Shown piece after piece: positions 11,524-22,665 of a stretch of DNA of 64,000 nucleotides. The stretch comes from Lasiosphaeria ovina. Taxonomy: Eukaryota > Ascomycota > Sordariomycetes > Sordariales > Lasiosphaeriaceae. A model generated the notes under the pieces. The model worked only from the letters and a program-made list of their open reading frames with translations. It had not been told where the DNA came from and ran no database searches. Each line of letters starts with the position of its first letter. Positions within the stretch are counted from its first letter, which is position 1. The stretch is from assembly GCA_033439765.1 (NCBI GenBank), contig JAULSN010000001.1, positions 3,596,001 through 3,660,000 on the forward strand, in the 5' to 3' direction. A program made the translations under genes and the position numbers.

Positions 11524-14500
11524 GGTTGCCAGAGGAAGGGCTCAAGTGGCTCTGCCTGTGTATATATTTGCACCAGGTGGGGATCGCCCCAGGGAAATGG
11601 AAGACGCAGGGTTGCGCGCGCCGCTTCCGAACACCTCTCTGGATGCGCAACTAGGCGACCACCATGGCCGGTGCGGCTGCGCGAGGGGTAATGGAAATGG
11701 AAATCAAGAAGCAGCGCCGTCAACGGACTGCTAGCAACAACCACCTCTTGCTGTCAAGTTCTCGCTCCGAACAAAGTTGCAGTAGGAAGACGAGCTAGGA
11801 GTTTGATCAGCCAGACGATATTCAGACCTGATCTGGGGTGGAGAGATGAAAAAGCAGGGTGGTCTCTGGCAGCCGCAGAGAGGTCGGCAGCCTGATACAT
11901 GCGGGTGGTGGTGGTGGGCTGCGATGGAAAATTGGGGGCGAGGCGCAGAGACGGCTTCCTATTCCGAGCCAGGGCTGGCTGAGCTGGGCTGGGGCCTAAG
12001 GTAGTGCGCCGAGCGCTTACAAGGGTCATGGACAGAATGGCACGGAGGAGGACCGCAGCCTGGGGGTAGCAGTCAACAGCCTTAAAGCTCTGGGCCAGCA
12101 GTCCAAGCATTCATTGGAATTGGATTGGCATGACGGTCGACTCCATCCTTGACGTTCCTCTCCGCGGGCACAGCTCCTTTCCTGTCTGTCCTGAGCGGTC
12201 ACTGTAGACTTGAGAATCATAGACTGTATTCGCGTGACTGGTGGTGGGTGCAGGAAGCTAAGGTAGGGAGTTGGCTGGCGAAGCAACCTGCGATACCGAA
12301 CCTGCAACAATACCACTTGGGAGCCGTCAGCTGCTATCGCTCGGGCGGCTTTCCAGTCGCAAACCGAGACAGCTTTCTTCGTATCTCTCTCTATCTGTCT
12401 TCTCGTCTCTCTGTTTGCCTTTCTCTCCAGGTTAAGAGGATTGGTAGACGCCGACCATGAGATGACGGTGTTTTCCTGCCTCTCCGCACAAGCCACACCC
12501 GAAAACCAGTAATTCTGCCCCCCCCCAATGTGGCAGAAGTTGTATCGATAATACCCTCAATGCCGCAAAGCCCCGTACAGCATGGACAACCAGCGCCTTG
12601 GTGCGGTATATTTGCTAGCCTCGGGGGAGCAGCCGTTAAGGAGCTGTGGGCTATTCCCGGTGGCGTCCTTAACTGGTCAAGGGCCGGCTCTGACAGCGGG
12701 ACTCGGGTCCATCTGCTGGCTGATGAGATGGCGAGACTCTTTGCCATCCCTGCACGCGAGGCGCGAGAGGGGTCTGGGCCGTTGCGAGCCACTTCAATTG
12801 GCGCCTGGGGCGCAAGAGTGGGCTCGTGGGCTCGTGGGAATGGCGGTGCGCTTTCTGTCTCACTGGCCTGAGTGGGCAGAACCGCGGGCAGAATCGAGCC
12901 CCCGCGCCGATATGACATTCGACCCCGAGTTCCGGCTCCAGAGTGCCACGAGGCGTTCTTGGGTGTGGAATAAGGCGCATTTTCACAGCCCCCCCGCGTT
13001 CGTTAATCAGCACGTCAACCGATCCATCCGGCCCGTCGGTGAGGGTTGACCATTCACGGCCCAAGGCATTTTTCCCATGCTGGGCAGCGACGTCAATTCG
13101 ATCGGCTGGTCCTGTTTGGATGTTTGTAGGAGAGTTACACCGAAGATCGAGTTCCGATTCATCTTGTTTAACAAACAACGCTGGCACTGGACTGGCAGGA
13201 ACGAATTTCTGGAATTTGGCTCAAGCACTGTTTACCACCTCGTGCCTGCCGCTCCCGCCCAATCTTTGTCCTTTCCGGGTGGTCTCCTTCCTGTCAAACC
13301 ACATAACCTTGCCTACTTCCCGAACTTTGAGAGGACACAAAACATTAGACGGAAGGTGCGGATATTCCCGGTGAAAGAGAAATGCGTTCCCAAAACAATG
13401 TGATCCATCAATAGCATCCATGATCGCTCGATGGCAGCCAATCCAATCTAGAACACGGAGAAGAAAGCTTGGACGACTTCTCGAAGCGGTCGAGCTTCTG
13501 ATGGCGCAGCCGCCTGTTTGCACCCACTCGACGGTGCACTGCAGGACCGGCACGGCGCCGGCACTGCCACACTATTCGGCAGGACTGCAGCGGATTGGCT
13601 AGAGATTCCCGGCCGCCGCAAACGCGATTTATTGGATTTCAATACAAACCGCCAAACTAGGACTCATAGACATGCGAGCAGTAAATTATGACGTGGTACG
13701 TTGGTTGGTTGGATGGAATGGAATTTTCGTTGCCCAAGACTCGACTTTGGAAAGGTGACTTCCCTCTCCTACAACTGGCTGTTGTCGGGTATTCTAACAT
13801 TCTAAAATACACGTTTTATGCCGGGTCGCGGTATGGTGAGTCTTTGTGCGGTGCAGACATCTATCGATCTTACGACGTAGTTAGGATCTCCGCCGGTTTG
13901 CTGGTTGAATATTGCTTGCAATTGTCCACCCCCAGACCGGCCAATGTACCCGCCAACTCTTGTATAGAAGAGTGCCCACATGGCTCCTCGAGTAATAAGC
14001 TGCGCAAAGGATTGTCCGCAATCAGGGGCCGCTCAAAGGGACCCGTTGGGTTACTTGGCCGGCAATGCCCGAGCCCCCAAGGGCCTATCAATCCCTACAT
14101 TTAATCGTGTCCGAGTCTTGCACGATCCTACCGAGTCTTGAGGATAATCTCATGTATTCTGTCCCTGGTCGCAATACATCACCTCAGAAGTTCACCAACG
14201 ACTTTCCCTAAGGCACCACACCCAAATTGCCTACTTCCAGCTCGGGACATGGTTGAGTTGTCGTCACTTACTCAATCCCTCGGAAAGAAAGTTGTGGCTG
14301 GTTCAGGCTTGGCTGTCCTTTTGCCCTGTTGACGCCGCAGGCAAACATATACCGGGAGTCTCGTGTGATACATTAGTCACTCGGGAACATCATCTAATAT
14401 ACCTACAGCGCGGCTCAGGGCAATGCTCTGTCATATCCACCAAGTTATTCGCACGTGGCCTCAGACGCAAGATTCTGCCCGTGTTACTATAAGCAAGGAT

Positions 14501-15020
14501 ATATATACTCTGGCCACTTCTAAGTTGGCAATCTTATCCACGCCTCCTTCAAACGTCCCAAGGCATATTCGAGGATCCTCTTTTAAACCGGACTGAGGTG
14601 TGCACAGACTTAGCGGTAGCGGGTGACTTGACGACCGGAGAGGTCGGCAAATCATCAATATCGAGGATCTGTTGGGTTTAGAACAGTATTGCTTTCTGCG
14701 CTTCAGTGTAAAGCAAGGAAGGTAGTCACAAGTGTCAAAATCGCCTCCTGAATGAGACAAAAATTCGAGGGTGTTGATGTTAATGTCGTTTGCTTCACTG
14801 GCTTAAATGGCGCATATACGGAGGAATGACCAGCTAGCCCCACATTTCCATACTTCGGTTCCCCGCGCTGAGCTTTGGACGAATGGTGAAATGCGGGACC
14901 CTCGGTTCCGCTTACCTCGAGGTCCGAGAGCTCTAAATAACACCGAACAGCAAGGCATCAAAAGGACAACACCAACACAGCAGTTAACCACACAACCAAT
15001 ATGGTAACGGACCCCAGGAC
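11524..15020. other. Intergenic region with a possible decayed SDR fragment
   Basis: About 3.5 kb without an intact gene. The side next to 11523 is the promoter/5' leader of the C2H2 gene, with several short open frames. A possible short-chain dehydrogenase relic lies at about 12.7-13.2 kb on the minus strand (separate entry). From 13.6 to 15.0 kb I see nothing recognisable. Confidence 0.5.
12669..13187 (-). pseudogene. Possible short-chain dehydrogenase/reductase (SDR) remnant
   Basis: An open frame on the minus strand contains DRIDVAAQHGKNALGREW followed by DGSVDVLIN. This resembles the SDR stretch that runs from the conserved Asp-Val (adenine-ring side) to the NNAG motif. Immediately afterwards the expected NNAG is spoiled: the DNA reads AACGAACGCGGGG, so one extra base separates the second Asn from the Ala-Gly codons and the frame is lost next to a run of seven G. 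No TGxxxGIG nucleotide-binding motif is visible upstream and no YxxxK motif downstream. The simplest reading is a truncated, frameshifted relic. Chance similarity cannot be excluded because only about 35 residues support it. Confidence 0.3.
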
Positions 15021-15457
15021 ATGGCTTGGATTTATTCTCAGCTGACGCCTCGAAAGGGCCTAGAATTCCCTTCGTACGTTCTCGCGGCGTTGACGGCGAC
15101 GGGCGGAATTATTGGTTACGCTCGGACAAAGAGCGTACCGAGCATTGTTGCTGGGTGCGCGGTTGGTCTTATCTGTAGGTTTCTTATGCGCTTCTTCTCC
15201 TTCTCTGGGCGGCGTACAGCGACGACGGCTTGAAATTGACGAGTTCTAATTCGACTTGGTCAGATGGGCTCGGCGGCTATCGCCAACAGAACAACCAGCC
15301 CTACGGCGTCGAACTGAGTCTTCTGGCGTCTGTTGTCCTTGGCGGCTCGTCAATCCCCCGCGCCATCCGACTCCGCAAGCCGGTTCCCATCTTGTTGTCC
15401 GTACTTGCTTCCTTCGGCTTGCTTACTTTCGGCAATGAGTTCCGCCGTACTCTGTAG
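15021..15457 (+). CDS. TMEM14-family small membrane protein
   Basis: Exon 1 is 15021-15174 and exon 2 is 15264-15457. An 89-nt intron (GTAGGT..CAG) is joined in phase 1, giving 115 residues. The product has about four hydrophobic segments and the family block YGLGGYRQQNNQPYGVELSL followed by LLASVVLGGSSIPRAIR, characteristic of the Tmemb_14/UPF0136 family. Animal TMEM14 proteins sit in the mitochondrial inner membrane and TMEM14C supports porphyrin/heme transport; fungal members are poorly studied, so only membrane location is safe to infer. The splice join restores the conserved Tyr before GLGGY, which supports the boundary. It converges on CMC2 330 bp downstream. Confidence 0.88.
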
Positions 15458-15786
15458 AGACGGGCCAAGAGTCGGGGATAGCTGGATGACACGAACTGAG
15501 AGAGGACAGAAAATGCCATAATGTACAACATGTCTAATGCTGCGAGTTTTGCCTTGCCTCTAGCCACCTTGTTATACAGTAATGCCGACTCTTGGGGCTG
15601 GTCGTGCAGTGACGACTCGTGATCGTGATTCCCTCGCGTGCGTGCGCTGCACGAAACTCTCTTGTAGGCCGCCTTGACGATCAGCGACAATCAACGCCCA
15701 CATGCTAGTATATGAGCGTCAAAGCCGGGGTATTATGAGGAGATCGTGAAAATGAATGCGGGGTGGTGTTTGCGGCGTGGTTTTGA
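15458..15786. other. Intergenic, convergent 3' ends
   Basis: Shared 3' flank of the TMEM14-like gene and CMC2; nothing else recognised. Confidence 0.5.
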
Positions 15787-16084
15787 TCAGGAGGTCTCGT
15801 CGATTTCTTTCCATAGTTGCCGCACCCGATCCTTCCTGCTTTGGACCTCGTTTCGGTTCGCCGTCTGGTTCTTGAAGCGCTCGGCCTTGAGGCATTTGGT
15901 GAGGTTATCCTTCTGGCTTGTGCACATCCCTATGGCTTTCCACATGAATCCTCTGGCGTGACATTCTTCGAGCGCGACCATGACCTCTTCGCACCCTAGA
16001 AGCAGGGTTAGAAACGATTTGGTGAAGGGAGCAGAAAATGAGCCGCTTGCCAGTGTTGTCTTTAGTGTGGAGGTGAGGATGCAT
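15787..16084 (-). CDS. CMC2: Cmc2-type twin CX9C mitochondrial protein (cytochrome c oxidase assembly)
   Basis: Predicted 80 residues starting MHPHLHTKDNTG and continuing CEEVMVALEECHARGFMWK. Two CX9C pairs are visible (CEEVMVALEEC and CTSQKDNLTKC), the hallmark of Mia40-imported intermembrane-space proteins; Cmc2 family members are required for complex IV biogenesis. The MHPHLH start is itself family-typical. Exon 1 is only 34 nt (16084-16051) and exon 2 is 15995-15787. The only join that keeps both the conserved N-terminus and the first Cys in frame uses a GC donor (CTG|GCAAGC) with a TAG acceptor, making this a GC-AG intron of 55 nt. It shares a 311-bp upstream region with the divergent prefoldin gene. 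Confidence 0.88.
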
Positions 16085-16395
16085 CTTGAGGTGATTCTCT
16101 CGCGCTCTGTAAGGGACCAGGTAGCTTGAATGGGCGATGGGGGTTTTGTCGAAGAGGGTCGAAAAGGCAAAGTCCGTCGCGTCAACCAAAAACGCCTGGT
16201 CGGCCAAACTTTTTTAGATGGCCAAAAGCGAGAAGCTTGGACCACCTGCCTCTAGTGACTGCTTTCCTGATTCCCCCACCAATTGCATTGGTTCTGATCA
16301 ACCCAAGACTACATCTTGCCTCCCATCAACTGCCATTTCTTGATTTTTAAACGACTGTCTCTTCTTCTCCAAGTTAACAAAAGAAACGCATCGCC
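16085..16395. promoter_or_regulatory. Short shared region between divergent CMC2 and prefoldin 2
   Basis: 311 bp separate two start codons pointing away from each other, so this stretch must hold both promoters and both 5' leaders. Pyrimidine-rich runs precede the prefoldin start. No specific factor site was identified. Confidence 0.55.
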
Positions 16396-17062
16396 ATGGC
16401 GTCGCCACAAGTCTCGGCCAAGAGGCAGCAAGGTACATCAGCCGTTCCGCAAGCAAACCCTGGAAGCTAGTGCCTGACCTGACGCTGCGGCAGATTTACA
16501 GGTGCAATATACCACTTACAAAAACACACTTCAGGCGCTTGCGCAGAAAATCGGCGATGTCGAGCAAGAGGCTGAGGAGCACAAGTAAGTTACATAACAA
16601 GGTGGTGCAAACTGGACCGCCGGCTCGCACCCCTTTAACTCCCCGCTCATCCCCTCCCCCGGCTTTCCTCCGCTTTCACGGCATATTTCACACCGCTTGC
16701 TGCCTTGCTTGGTCTGCTCTCACCGCTCATCCCCTTCCTTGGTCCGATACAGACTTGTCCTTGACACCCTGGGGCCGCTTCCGGGGGACCGCAAATGCTT
16801 CCGCATGATAAATGGCGTACTGGTGGAGAGGACCGTCACGGATGTGATCCCGGCTCTCGAGACAAACGCAGAGGGCCTCAAGAACGTCCTCGAGGACCTG
16901 GTTAAGCAGTATAAGTCCAAGCAGGAGGAGCTTGAGAAGTGGAAGGTACGCCGTGCCGACGCAGTCCTTTAACCCTCCTTTTCCTTTCTTGGATCCTGCC
17001 CGCAATGTCTGATCTAACCTCCTCTGCAGAAGAAGAACAACGTCCAAGTGGTTCAGTCATAG
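16396..17062 (+). CDS. GIM4: Prefoldin subunit 2 (beta-type)
   Basis: Four exons: 16396-16432, 16494-16584, 16753-16945 and 17030-17062. All phases join cleanly to give 117 residues. The protein begins MASPQVSAKRQQ, then LQVQYTTYKNTLQALAQKIG (first coiled-coil helix) and LVLDTLGPLPGDRKCFRMIN (beta-hairpin region, with the family GDRKCFRM motif). A second helix follows (LKNVLEDLVKQYKSKQEELEKWK) and a short tail ending NVQVVQS. This is the beta-class prefoldin architecture. Prefoldin is a cytosolic hexamer that delivers unfolded actin and tubulin to the TRiC/CCT chaperonin (established). Exons 1 and 4 are short (37 and 33 nt), which is common for this gene in filamentous fungi. Confidence 0.93.
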
Positions 17063-19532
17063 CAACATGAGAAACCCCACTATACTCAGAAGCTCTCCAT
17101 GACCTAAGGGAGAATCTGCATGGCAAAGGAAATGTCCCGCCCGAGTGCCATGTCATCAACCCGAGTGTGGTGTCAACGTGTATAGTCCGTGCGGATCACG
17201 ATATGGAAAAGCGGCGCAAATACCCAAAGCGCCTCGAGTGATGACGTTCTTCTCTCTCTGTTTCCAACCCATGTCTTCAAGTTCTAGCCGCACAAGGAAG
17301 GCGGCCGATAAACTAGCGAGCTAGCCTAGGAAATCGAGACCCTGTGCGGCCGCCCACGCTCTGAAGTATCCGTACATACGGAGTACTATGTACACGAACA
17401 CGAAATAAACTTGAATGTAGGGAGGAAGCTGTAGCCGCCTCCCAGCCAAGGCGGGCGACAGCCTTAAAAAAGAGATTTCGTGGCTATGGCCCGAGATGGT
17501 GTTGATGAGTTGTACATAGAAAACAATATAAATTCATGTTTGCTGTCCAAACCAGCTGCAGCCGAGCGGCCTGGAGGTCGCGATGCCCAACCGGCACGCC
17601 GGAAACACCGGTCGAAGCAGTTGGGCCGCGATTGGAGTATGCATCTGTGTCTGTTGTCAACGGGAAGGTGTGGCCATGGTGGGTGGGGGTTTGCCGGCCA
17701 GCTTCAGCCTTCCACCCCTTCGGTCGGATTCTCGTCTCGCCAGAGATGCAAAATACTTCTTTACGTATGCAAGACATCTTTATTTATTTGCCTCAACTCG
17801 ACCTGTGATACACCGACGCCCTTGCACACTTTCTGGTAAGTTGATCTCATCACTGCATGGTACATGAGATATCTGTATGATACCTCGCAGTCGAGAGGTG
17901 GAAGGAGAGAGACTTCCGTTGCACCAGTCGTGCGTCTCCTCCGCCATGGTTGGGCGAGCTGCGGCCCTATGGAAATGGATGGGTTTGAGGCGATGGCGCC
18001 TAACGTTCTCCGCATTCGCCGATAAACCAATGAGCTGGCCCTGCTGGCATTTCCTCCCAATGGCGTCGACGAGCCGGCTGTAAATTTTACTATTGGGCAC
18101 AAAATCAAACTCGCGACACCACTCATCACCTCACCTTGTTTCACAGCCGTGCCTCTCGAGCCGACCGAGATTTGTTTTCCAGCCAGTCACCACAACTCTT
18201 TTCCGAGACCCCCCCAGGGCTCAGCCTTTCACCCCAAACGCCGTCGTGGTCTCATCAGGCTCGTCCCGTCAGCCTTCCTGTTCCTGCCCTGCGTGTTTGG
18301 ACACGACAGCCATTGTCGAATCATCTGCCGGATTCCCCCTCCATAACCGGCAACCACCCTTCGGTCGCCTAGCAGCACAGGAATAAGCTCGCGCGGCTCT
18401 AGTTCACAACGTCTCGGGTTTGCTAGGCTAGGAGAGTACTCCGTACTGACTGCTCTGAATATAATTGGCGTTGCCCAATGCAAAGAGAATCAATACGGGA
18501 TCCGGCCCCCTTCCTCAAATTGGTCAAGGCCTGCCGAAACAAAAAAAATCCCTTTCACCGCTCTTGACGGGAAAGCTCAGAAGGGTGAGGGGAGGAGTAC
18601 TAGCAGCACCAGCACTAGCCGGTGTCTGTGTTGCAGCAGGAAAGGAAAGAATAGGCATGCAGTGTTGCATGCTACATGGACCACAGTGTGTGCCCGGCTT
18701 ACTCACATTGACTGGAGATGCATCGTCTAATGCATGATGTCTATGTCGAGAAAATTTTGCTGTTCTTTCTATTCTCCCTTCAGCCTAAGGGGAGATATGC
18801 CGAGGGGCAGAGCTAGAGGGTGTGTGAACTTTGACGCCACATTGATTCCTTGTTCATGGCGGGGAGACCGAGCGACTTCTCTACAATTCGCCGGCGCCTT
18901 GCTCAATGGCTTGTACAGGAGAGTTAAACCAAAGACCAATAAAAGAAGATGTAAGCCTGCACCATTGAGTCTGTTGAGCAAAACGCTGAGGCGCCGCAAC
19001 TAGAGGCAATTGAGTTTGGAGCTGTCAGATGGCAACTGAGCTCTCTGAAAAAGGTAAGGTAGGCGGTACCCGGCGATATGGAGAAAAGAAGCGGTGGGGA
19101 GCGGAGCCGCCAAGTAGACGCTACTTGGGCCTGGCAAGAGCTATCGATCACCGCTTCGTGGGCTTGGCGATGGAGCTTGTTGTCATGGTGCTGGACGAGC
19201 TTGGGCTGTTAGTGGGCGGGCCGGCGGAGGGGTGTGGAATGGGAGTGCCCCATTTGATTCCAAGACCCGCTTCACCCGCATTCTCTTTTCAGCCGACTTC
19301 TTTCCCACTGCACAACCCCACGTCTGCAGCCCTCTCGCATCAGTTTTCCATGCATCGCAGACCCCAAGACAAGGACAAGGTTCAAGGCCAGCTCAGACAC
19401 CACCCACTCAGAAGTTGCAGCAGAAGACTAAGGTAGTCAACGCGGAGTCGGGGCCAAGGGGAAACAGCCCAGTTTGTTTGCAACCTAGCCTGCCCAAGGT
19501 ACGTACGTGTAGGTAGCTAGGCGCATTGCATA

Positions 19533-19548
19533 GCGCGCGCGCGCGCGC
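19533..19548. repeat. GC dinucleotide run
   Basis: About eight alternating GC units in intergenic DNA upstream of HAP3; a sequence type able to adopt Z-form DNA. Confidence 0.8.
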
Positions 19549-19663
19549 CGACTGCATCTCGTCCCATCGCATCCATCGCATCCATCGCTAGGCTCTGGCT
19601 CTGGCCTGGCTCCGCCGTCGCCCTCACCGTCCCCGTCACCGTCACGCCCTCACCCTCGCACCC

Positions 19664-19686
19664 GCACCCGTACCCGTACCCGTACC
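19664..19686. repeat. ACCCGT hexamer repeat
   Basis: About four tandem copies of ACCCGT in a pyrimidine-rich stretch; not telomeric in sequence. Confidence 0.75.
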
Positions 19687-20593
19687 GCGGGCAAGCGCTG
19701 CTCTCTGACGCGACTCTGCAGACATCCCACGAGGCACAGGCACGCAATCAGGCCGTGGCAGCACAGCCAATCTCTCTGCTCCCCGCCCTCCCCCCGCGCG
19801 GCCGACTCTGGACGAACCTGCCCTGTGCCTGCCGCACCTAGCCAACCACTCACTGCCATCGAAGCCGCCGTTTGGTGTAACGGCGACGATCCGTGAGCAG
19901 CAGCACAGAGACACGCGCGCGCCGGCCGACACCTGTCGTCGAACCCGGCCCACGGAGTAGCTACAGCTGGTCGCTCCCGCGGACCACTCGTCTTCCTGGA
20001 CCGCCAGACAAAACATCCTGCAGCAGGGCGCGATCCAGCAGCGGACGTACAGAACGCTAGGCCAAGAGGCTACCTTACCTACCCGCCTACCTTACCTGCC
20101 TGCCTTGCCTGCCTGCCTACCTGGTACATACGGTACCAACTCCTAGTAGGACCCGCAGCACACGTATCAGGCCCCTCGTCTCTGCTGCGCTCGGCGTGCC
20201 CTTCGGGCTCACACTGCCAGACTCGGGCTTCTACCCATCGTCCATCGCCACCCCTTGCCTCCTCCACACCCCTCACGCCACCCCACCTCTCTCCCACATA
20301 CACCCCCCCCCCCCTTTCCTACCCGTACCCGTACGTCGCCAGCCACAGCTAGGCTTCGTCACGGCCTAAAGGTCAGGCAGGGAAACCGGTAGAACGTAAT
20401 CCTGGGACGCGGAGAAGTGACGCTTGACGCAGGCTCTCTGCAGCTCTAGGCCGCCAGGGAGGAAAAAGCAAAGTCTGAAGCCTGACCACCCTTGCAACGT
20501 GTCCAACGACACATCACAGTCTCCATCCCGGCTGTGTAAGCTAGCAGTCCAAGGAATTTACAAGAAGCCAGCAGCCGCTGCAGGTAGCCAAAT

Positions 20594-21657
20594 ATGTCCG
20601 ACTCCCCCCAATCCAATACGAAGGAGGTCGAACAAGGTGCACCGTCACCCGAAGACGACGCACAAATGAACGACCCCCAGGACCCACACTCGACCGCGCT
20701 CGCCTATGAGTTCGAGGTAAAAGAACAGGACCGGTGGTTGCCTATAGCCAATGGTACGTCGTGTGTCTCTCTGTTGCCCTTTTGCTTGGTTCGCCATGAT
20801 TCGCGTACGCTTGGTGTGGTGTTTCGGCCGTTGAAGCCGACGTCCTGCGCTTGCATGCCGGTGAAGACACTACTCGCAGACTGGCGTTGCCTCTCCTCTG
20901 CCTCTCCCAACAGCCGCGCATCCTCCCGAGCCCATGTCTCGCGATTCGCCATCCAAGTCGCCAGAAGCGCAAGCCGCTTCCTCCTCCTCCTCCGCCAAGA
21001 ACGATAGGTACGATGGATGTGATGCTAACATCCGCAACTTTGCGCCAGTTGCCCGTATCATGAAGAACGCATTGCCCGATAACGCCAAGATTGCAAAAGA
21101 AGCAAAAGAATGCATGCAAGAATGCGTTAGCGAGTTCATTTCCTTCATTACAAGCGAAGGTAAGTCGAGCCTGGCGGCGGCAGAGCCGCATTTTGATGGA
21201 CCCTAGATATCTGACCTATCACACACAGCCTCTGAGAAGTGCCATCAAGAGAAGAGGAAAACTGTTAATGGCGAGGATATACTCTTTGCCATGACTTCTC
21301 TCGGATTCGAGAATTACTCCGAGGCACTGAAAATCTATCTCGCCAAATATCGTGAGGTAAGTCGATTCTCTTCCCTCTACCTCCCTCACCAGATCCCGCA
21401 CCCACGCGTGTACTGCATCTTCTGTTTGATATCTCTAACAGACCCTGACTAACGTACAACAGCAGCAGTCCCAGTCGAACAGGGGCGAGAACCAACAGAA
21501 CCGACCCAACAGCCAAGGATACGGTGCGGCCGGCGGTTCGAACCCAGGGCCCGGCGCCTTCCCCGGTGGCGACCTCGGCGGCCAACCAGAAGGCGGAGAA
21601 GGCTACAGCATGTACGGCGCTCAACCAGGCCACAACGGCGCAGGTAGCGAGTATTAA
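20594..21657 (+). CDS. HAP3: Hap3 / NF-YB subunit of the CCAAT-binding complex
   Basis: Exons 20594-20753, 21049-21159, 21229-21356 and 21463-21657 give 197 residues. The central histone-fold is unmistakable: [60 protein letters not shown] and [20 protein letters not shown]. This is the H2B-like subunit that pairs with Hap5/NF-YC and, with Hap2/NF-YA, binds CCAAT (established). The N-terminus is acidic and disordered; the tail is Gly/Gln/Asn-rich. Intron 1 (20754-21048) is about 295 nt, much longer than the others, and its last 135 nt are open and in frame with exon 2. The last intron has two possible in-frame acceptors 21 nt apart (exon 4 starting at 21442 or 21463). The downstream one follows a GACTAAC branch-like site and gives the more family-like join after KYRE. 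Confidence 0.95.
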
Positions 21658-22665
21658 GGCGGCTCGGCTCTCCTTTTGGAGACTTGGCCAGCCTCTTGGC
21701 AACATCCACTTAGCTACCCTCGCGCGTGTATAATTACAGATTTAGCCTTTTGCTCCGGCCCTAGCCAGTTCGTCAAAGGACGAGAACTGTGCCAGCTGGG
21801 CCAAAGGAGCTTACGGAGTGGTTTGGGGCACGAGGGCAATGGAAACCGGGGGAATAGGAGGCAAAGGATCCAAAACATTTGGTAGGGATTGGTTGACATT
21901 GCATTTTTGTATTTTCTATTGGGGGAGAGTGCCCCTCGGTCACCTTCTCACAAGAGTGATCAACTTCGGCAGCAATTTTAGGTTTAGCTTCTTTTTTGGC
22001 TTTAAGGTGATGCTGACCGGAAGCCTGACGTTCCTCGGCGATGGGCATCTCTACATAGCTGTATAATTGTAGATATCGTTGTCCACCCTTCCGCTTTTGA
22101 CGTTGTCCGCGCTTCGCGACGCCACTTGGCGTTTATTTGGGGTTAGAGAGTAAGGTAGGTATCGCGGGTCGTGATTTTAGCAATATCTAACATATAGCGT
22201 GTCTAGTGGTTCATGAGGCAAGCTCGGTAGTATTCTAAGTTGTTTGCGTACAACGTTTAGGTTCTGAGCCAATCGGTTGTTCTCATTATTGAATCGGGCT
22301 GCCGACCGCTCACCGCTTTCCTAATCGGGTCCCGCCAGCCCACAGGCACCGGAGTGCACGTGCCCACAGGCGGGGAAGGTCCCTGATTTTCAAAATATTT
22401 TTCATCTGCCCACCCGAGGCCAGTTGGGGTCGGAGGAACTCTGAGTTTGGGCATGGATGCAAGCGCCAGCGAAAAGTAACATTGTCGCAATTTTACAACA
22501 GCGCGACAACAACGACGATTATGTCTAGCGGAATGCCCACCTTTTATATTCCCTCGCCGTTAAATATCTAGCACCTCTCGAGAAGACAGCGCCACCGCCC
22601 ACCGCTTCGCCCGCCCGAGGGACGACGCACCCCTCATCAGGGCAACGGGCGAAACAGCCGCCGCC
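21658..22665. other. Intergenic between HAP3 and RRN3
   Basis: About 1 kb: HAP3 3' UTR, one GTAAGGTAG motif (22150-22158), and the RRN3 promoter with a CCAAT box. No gene seen. Confidence 0.55.
22269..22273 (+). promoter_or_regulatory. CCAAT box upstream of RRN3
   Basis: The context GAGCCAATCGG matches the extended NF-Y/Hap complex consensus and lies 393 bp upstream of the RRN3 start codon, in a position typical for fungal CCAAT elements. Occupancy by the Hap complex is inference. Confidence 0.45.

Larger units (their letters stand above)
17063..20593. other. Intergenic region upstream of HAP3
   Basis: About 3.5 kb with no supportable gene. It holds exact TACGGAGTA (17377-17385) and TACTCCGTA (18437-18445) motifs, GTAAGGTAG (19054-19062), a GC dinucleotide run, an ACCCGT hexamer repeat, CTACCTTAC twice (20070-20078, 20087-20095) within a CTGCC/TACC-rich stretch, and a C-run at about 20302-20314. 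The last kilobase is probably HAP3 promoter and leader. Confidence 0.5.

Noticed and set aside
20914..21008. Cassette exon inside HAP3 intron 1 ending at the GATAG|GTACGATG donor
   Set aside because: That donor leaves phase 2 while the next exon needs phase 1, so a cassette would break the histone fold. Only acceptor shift or internal initiation keeps the frame.
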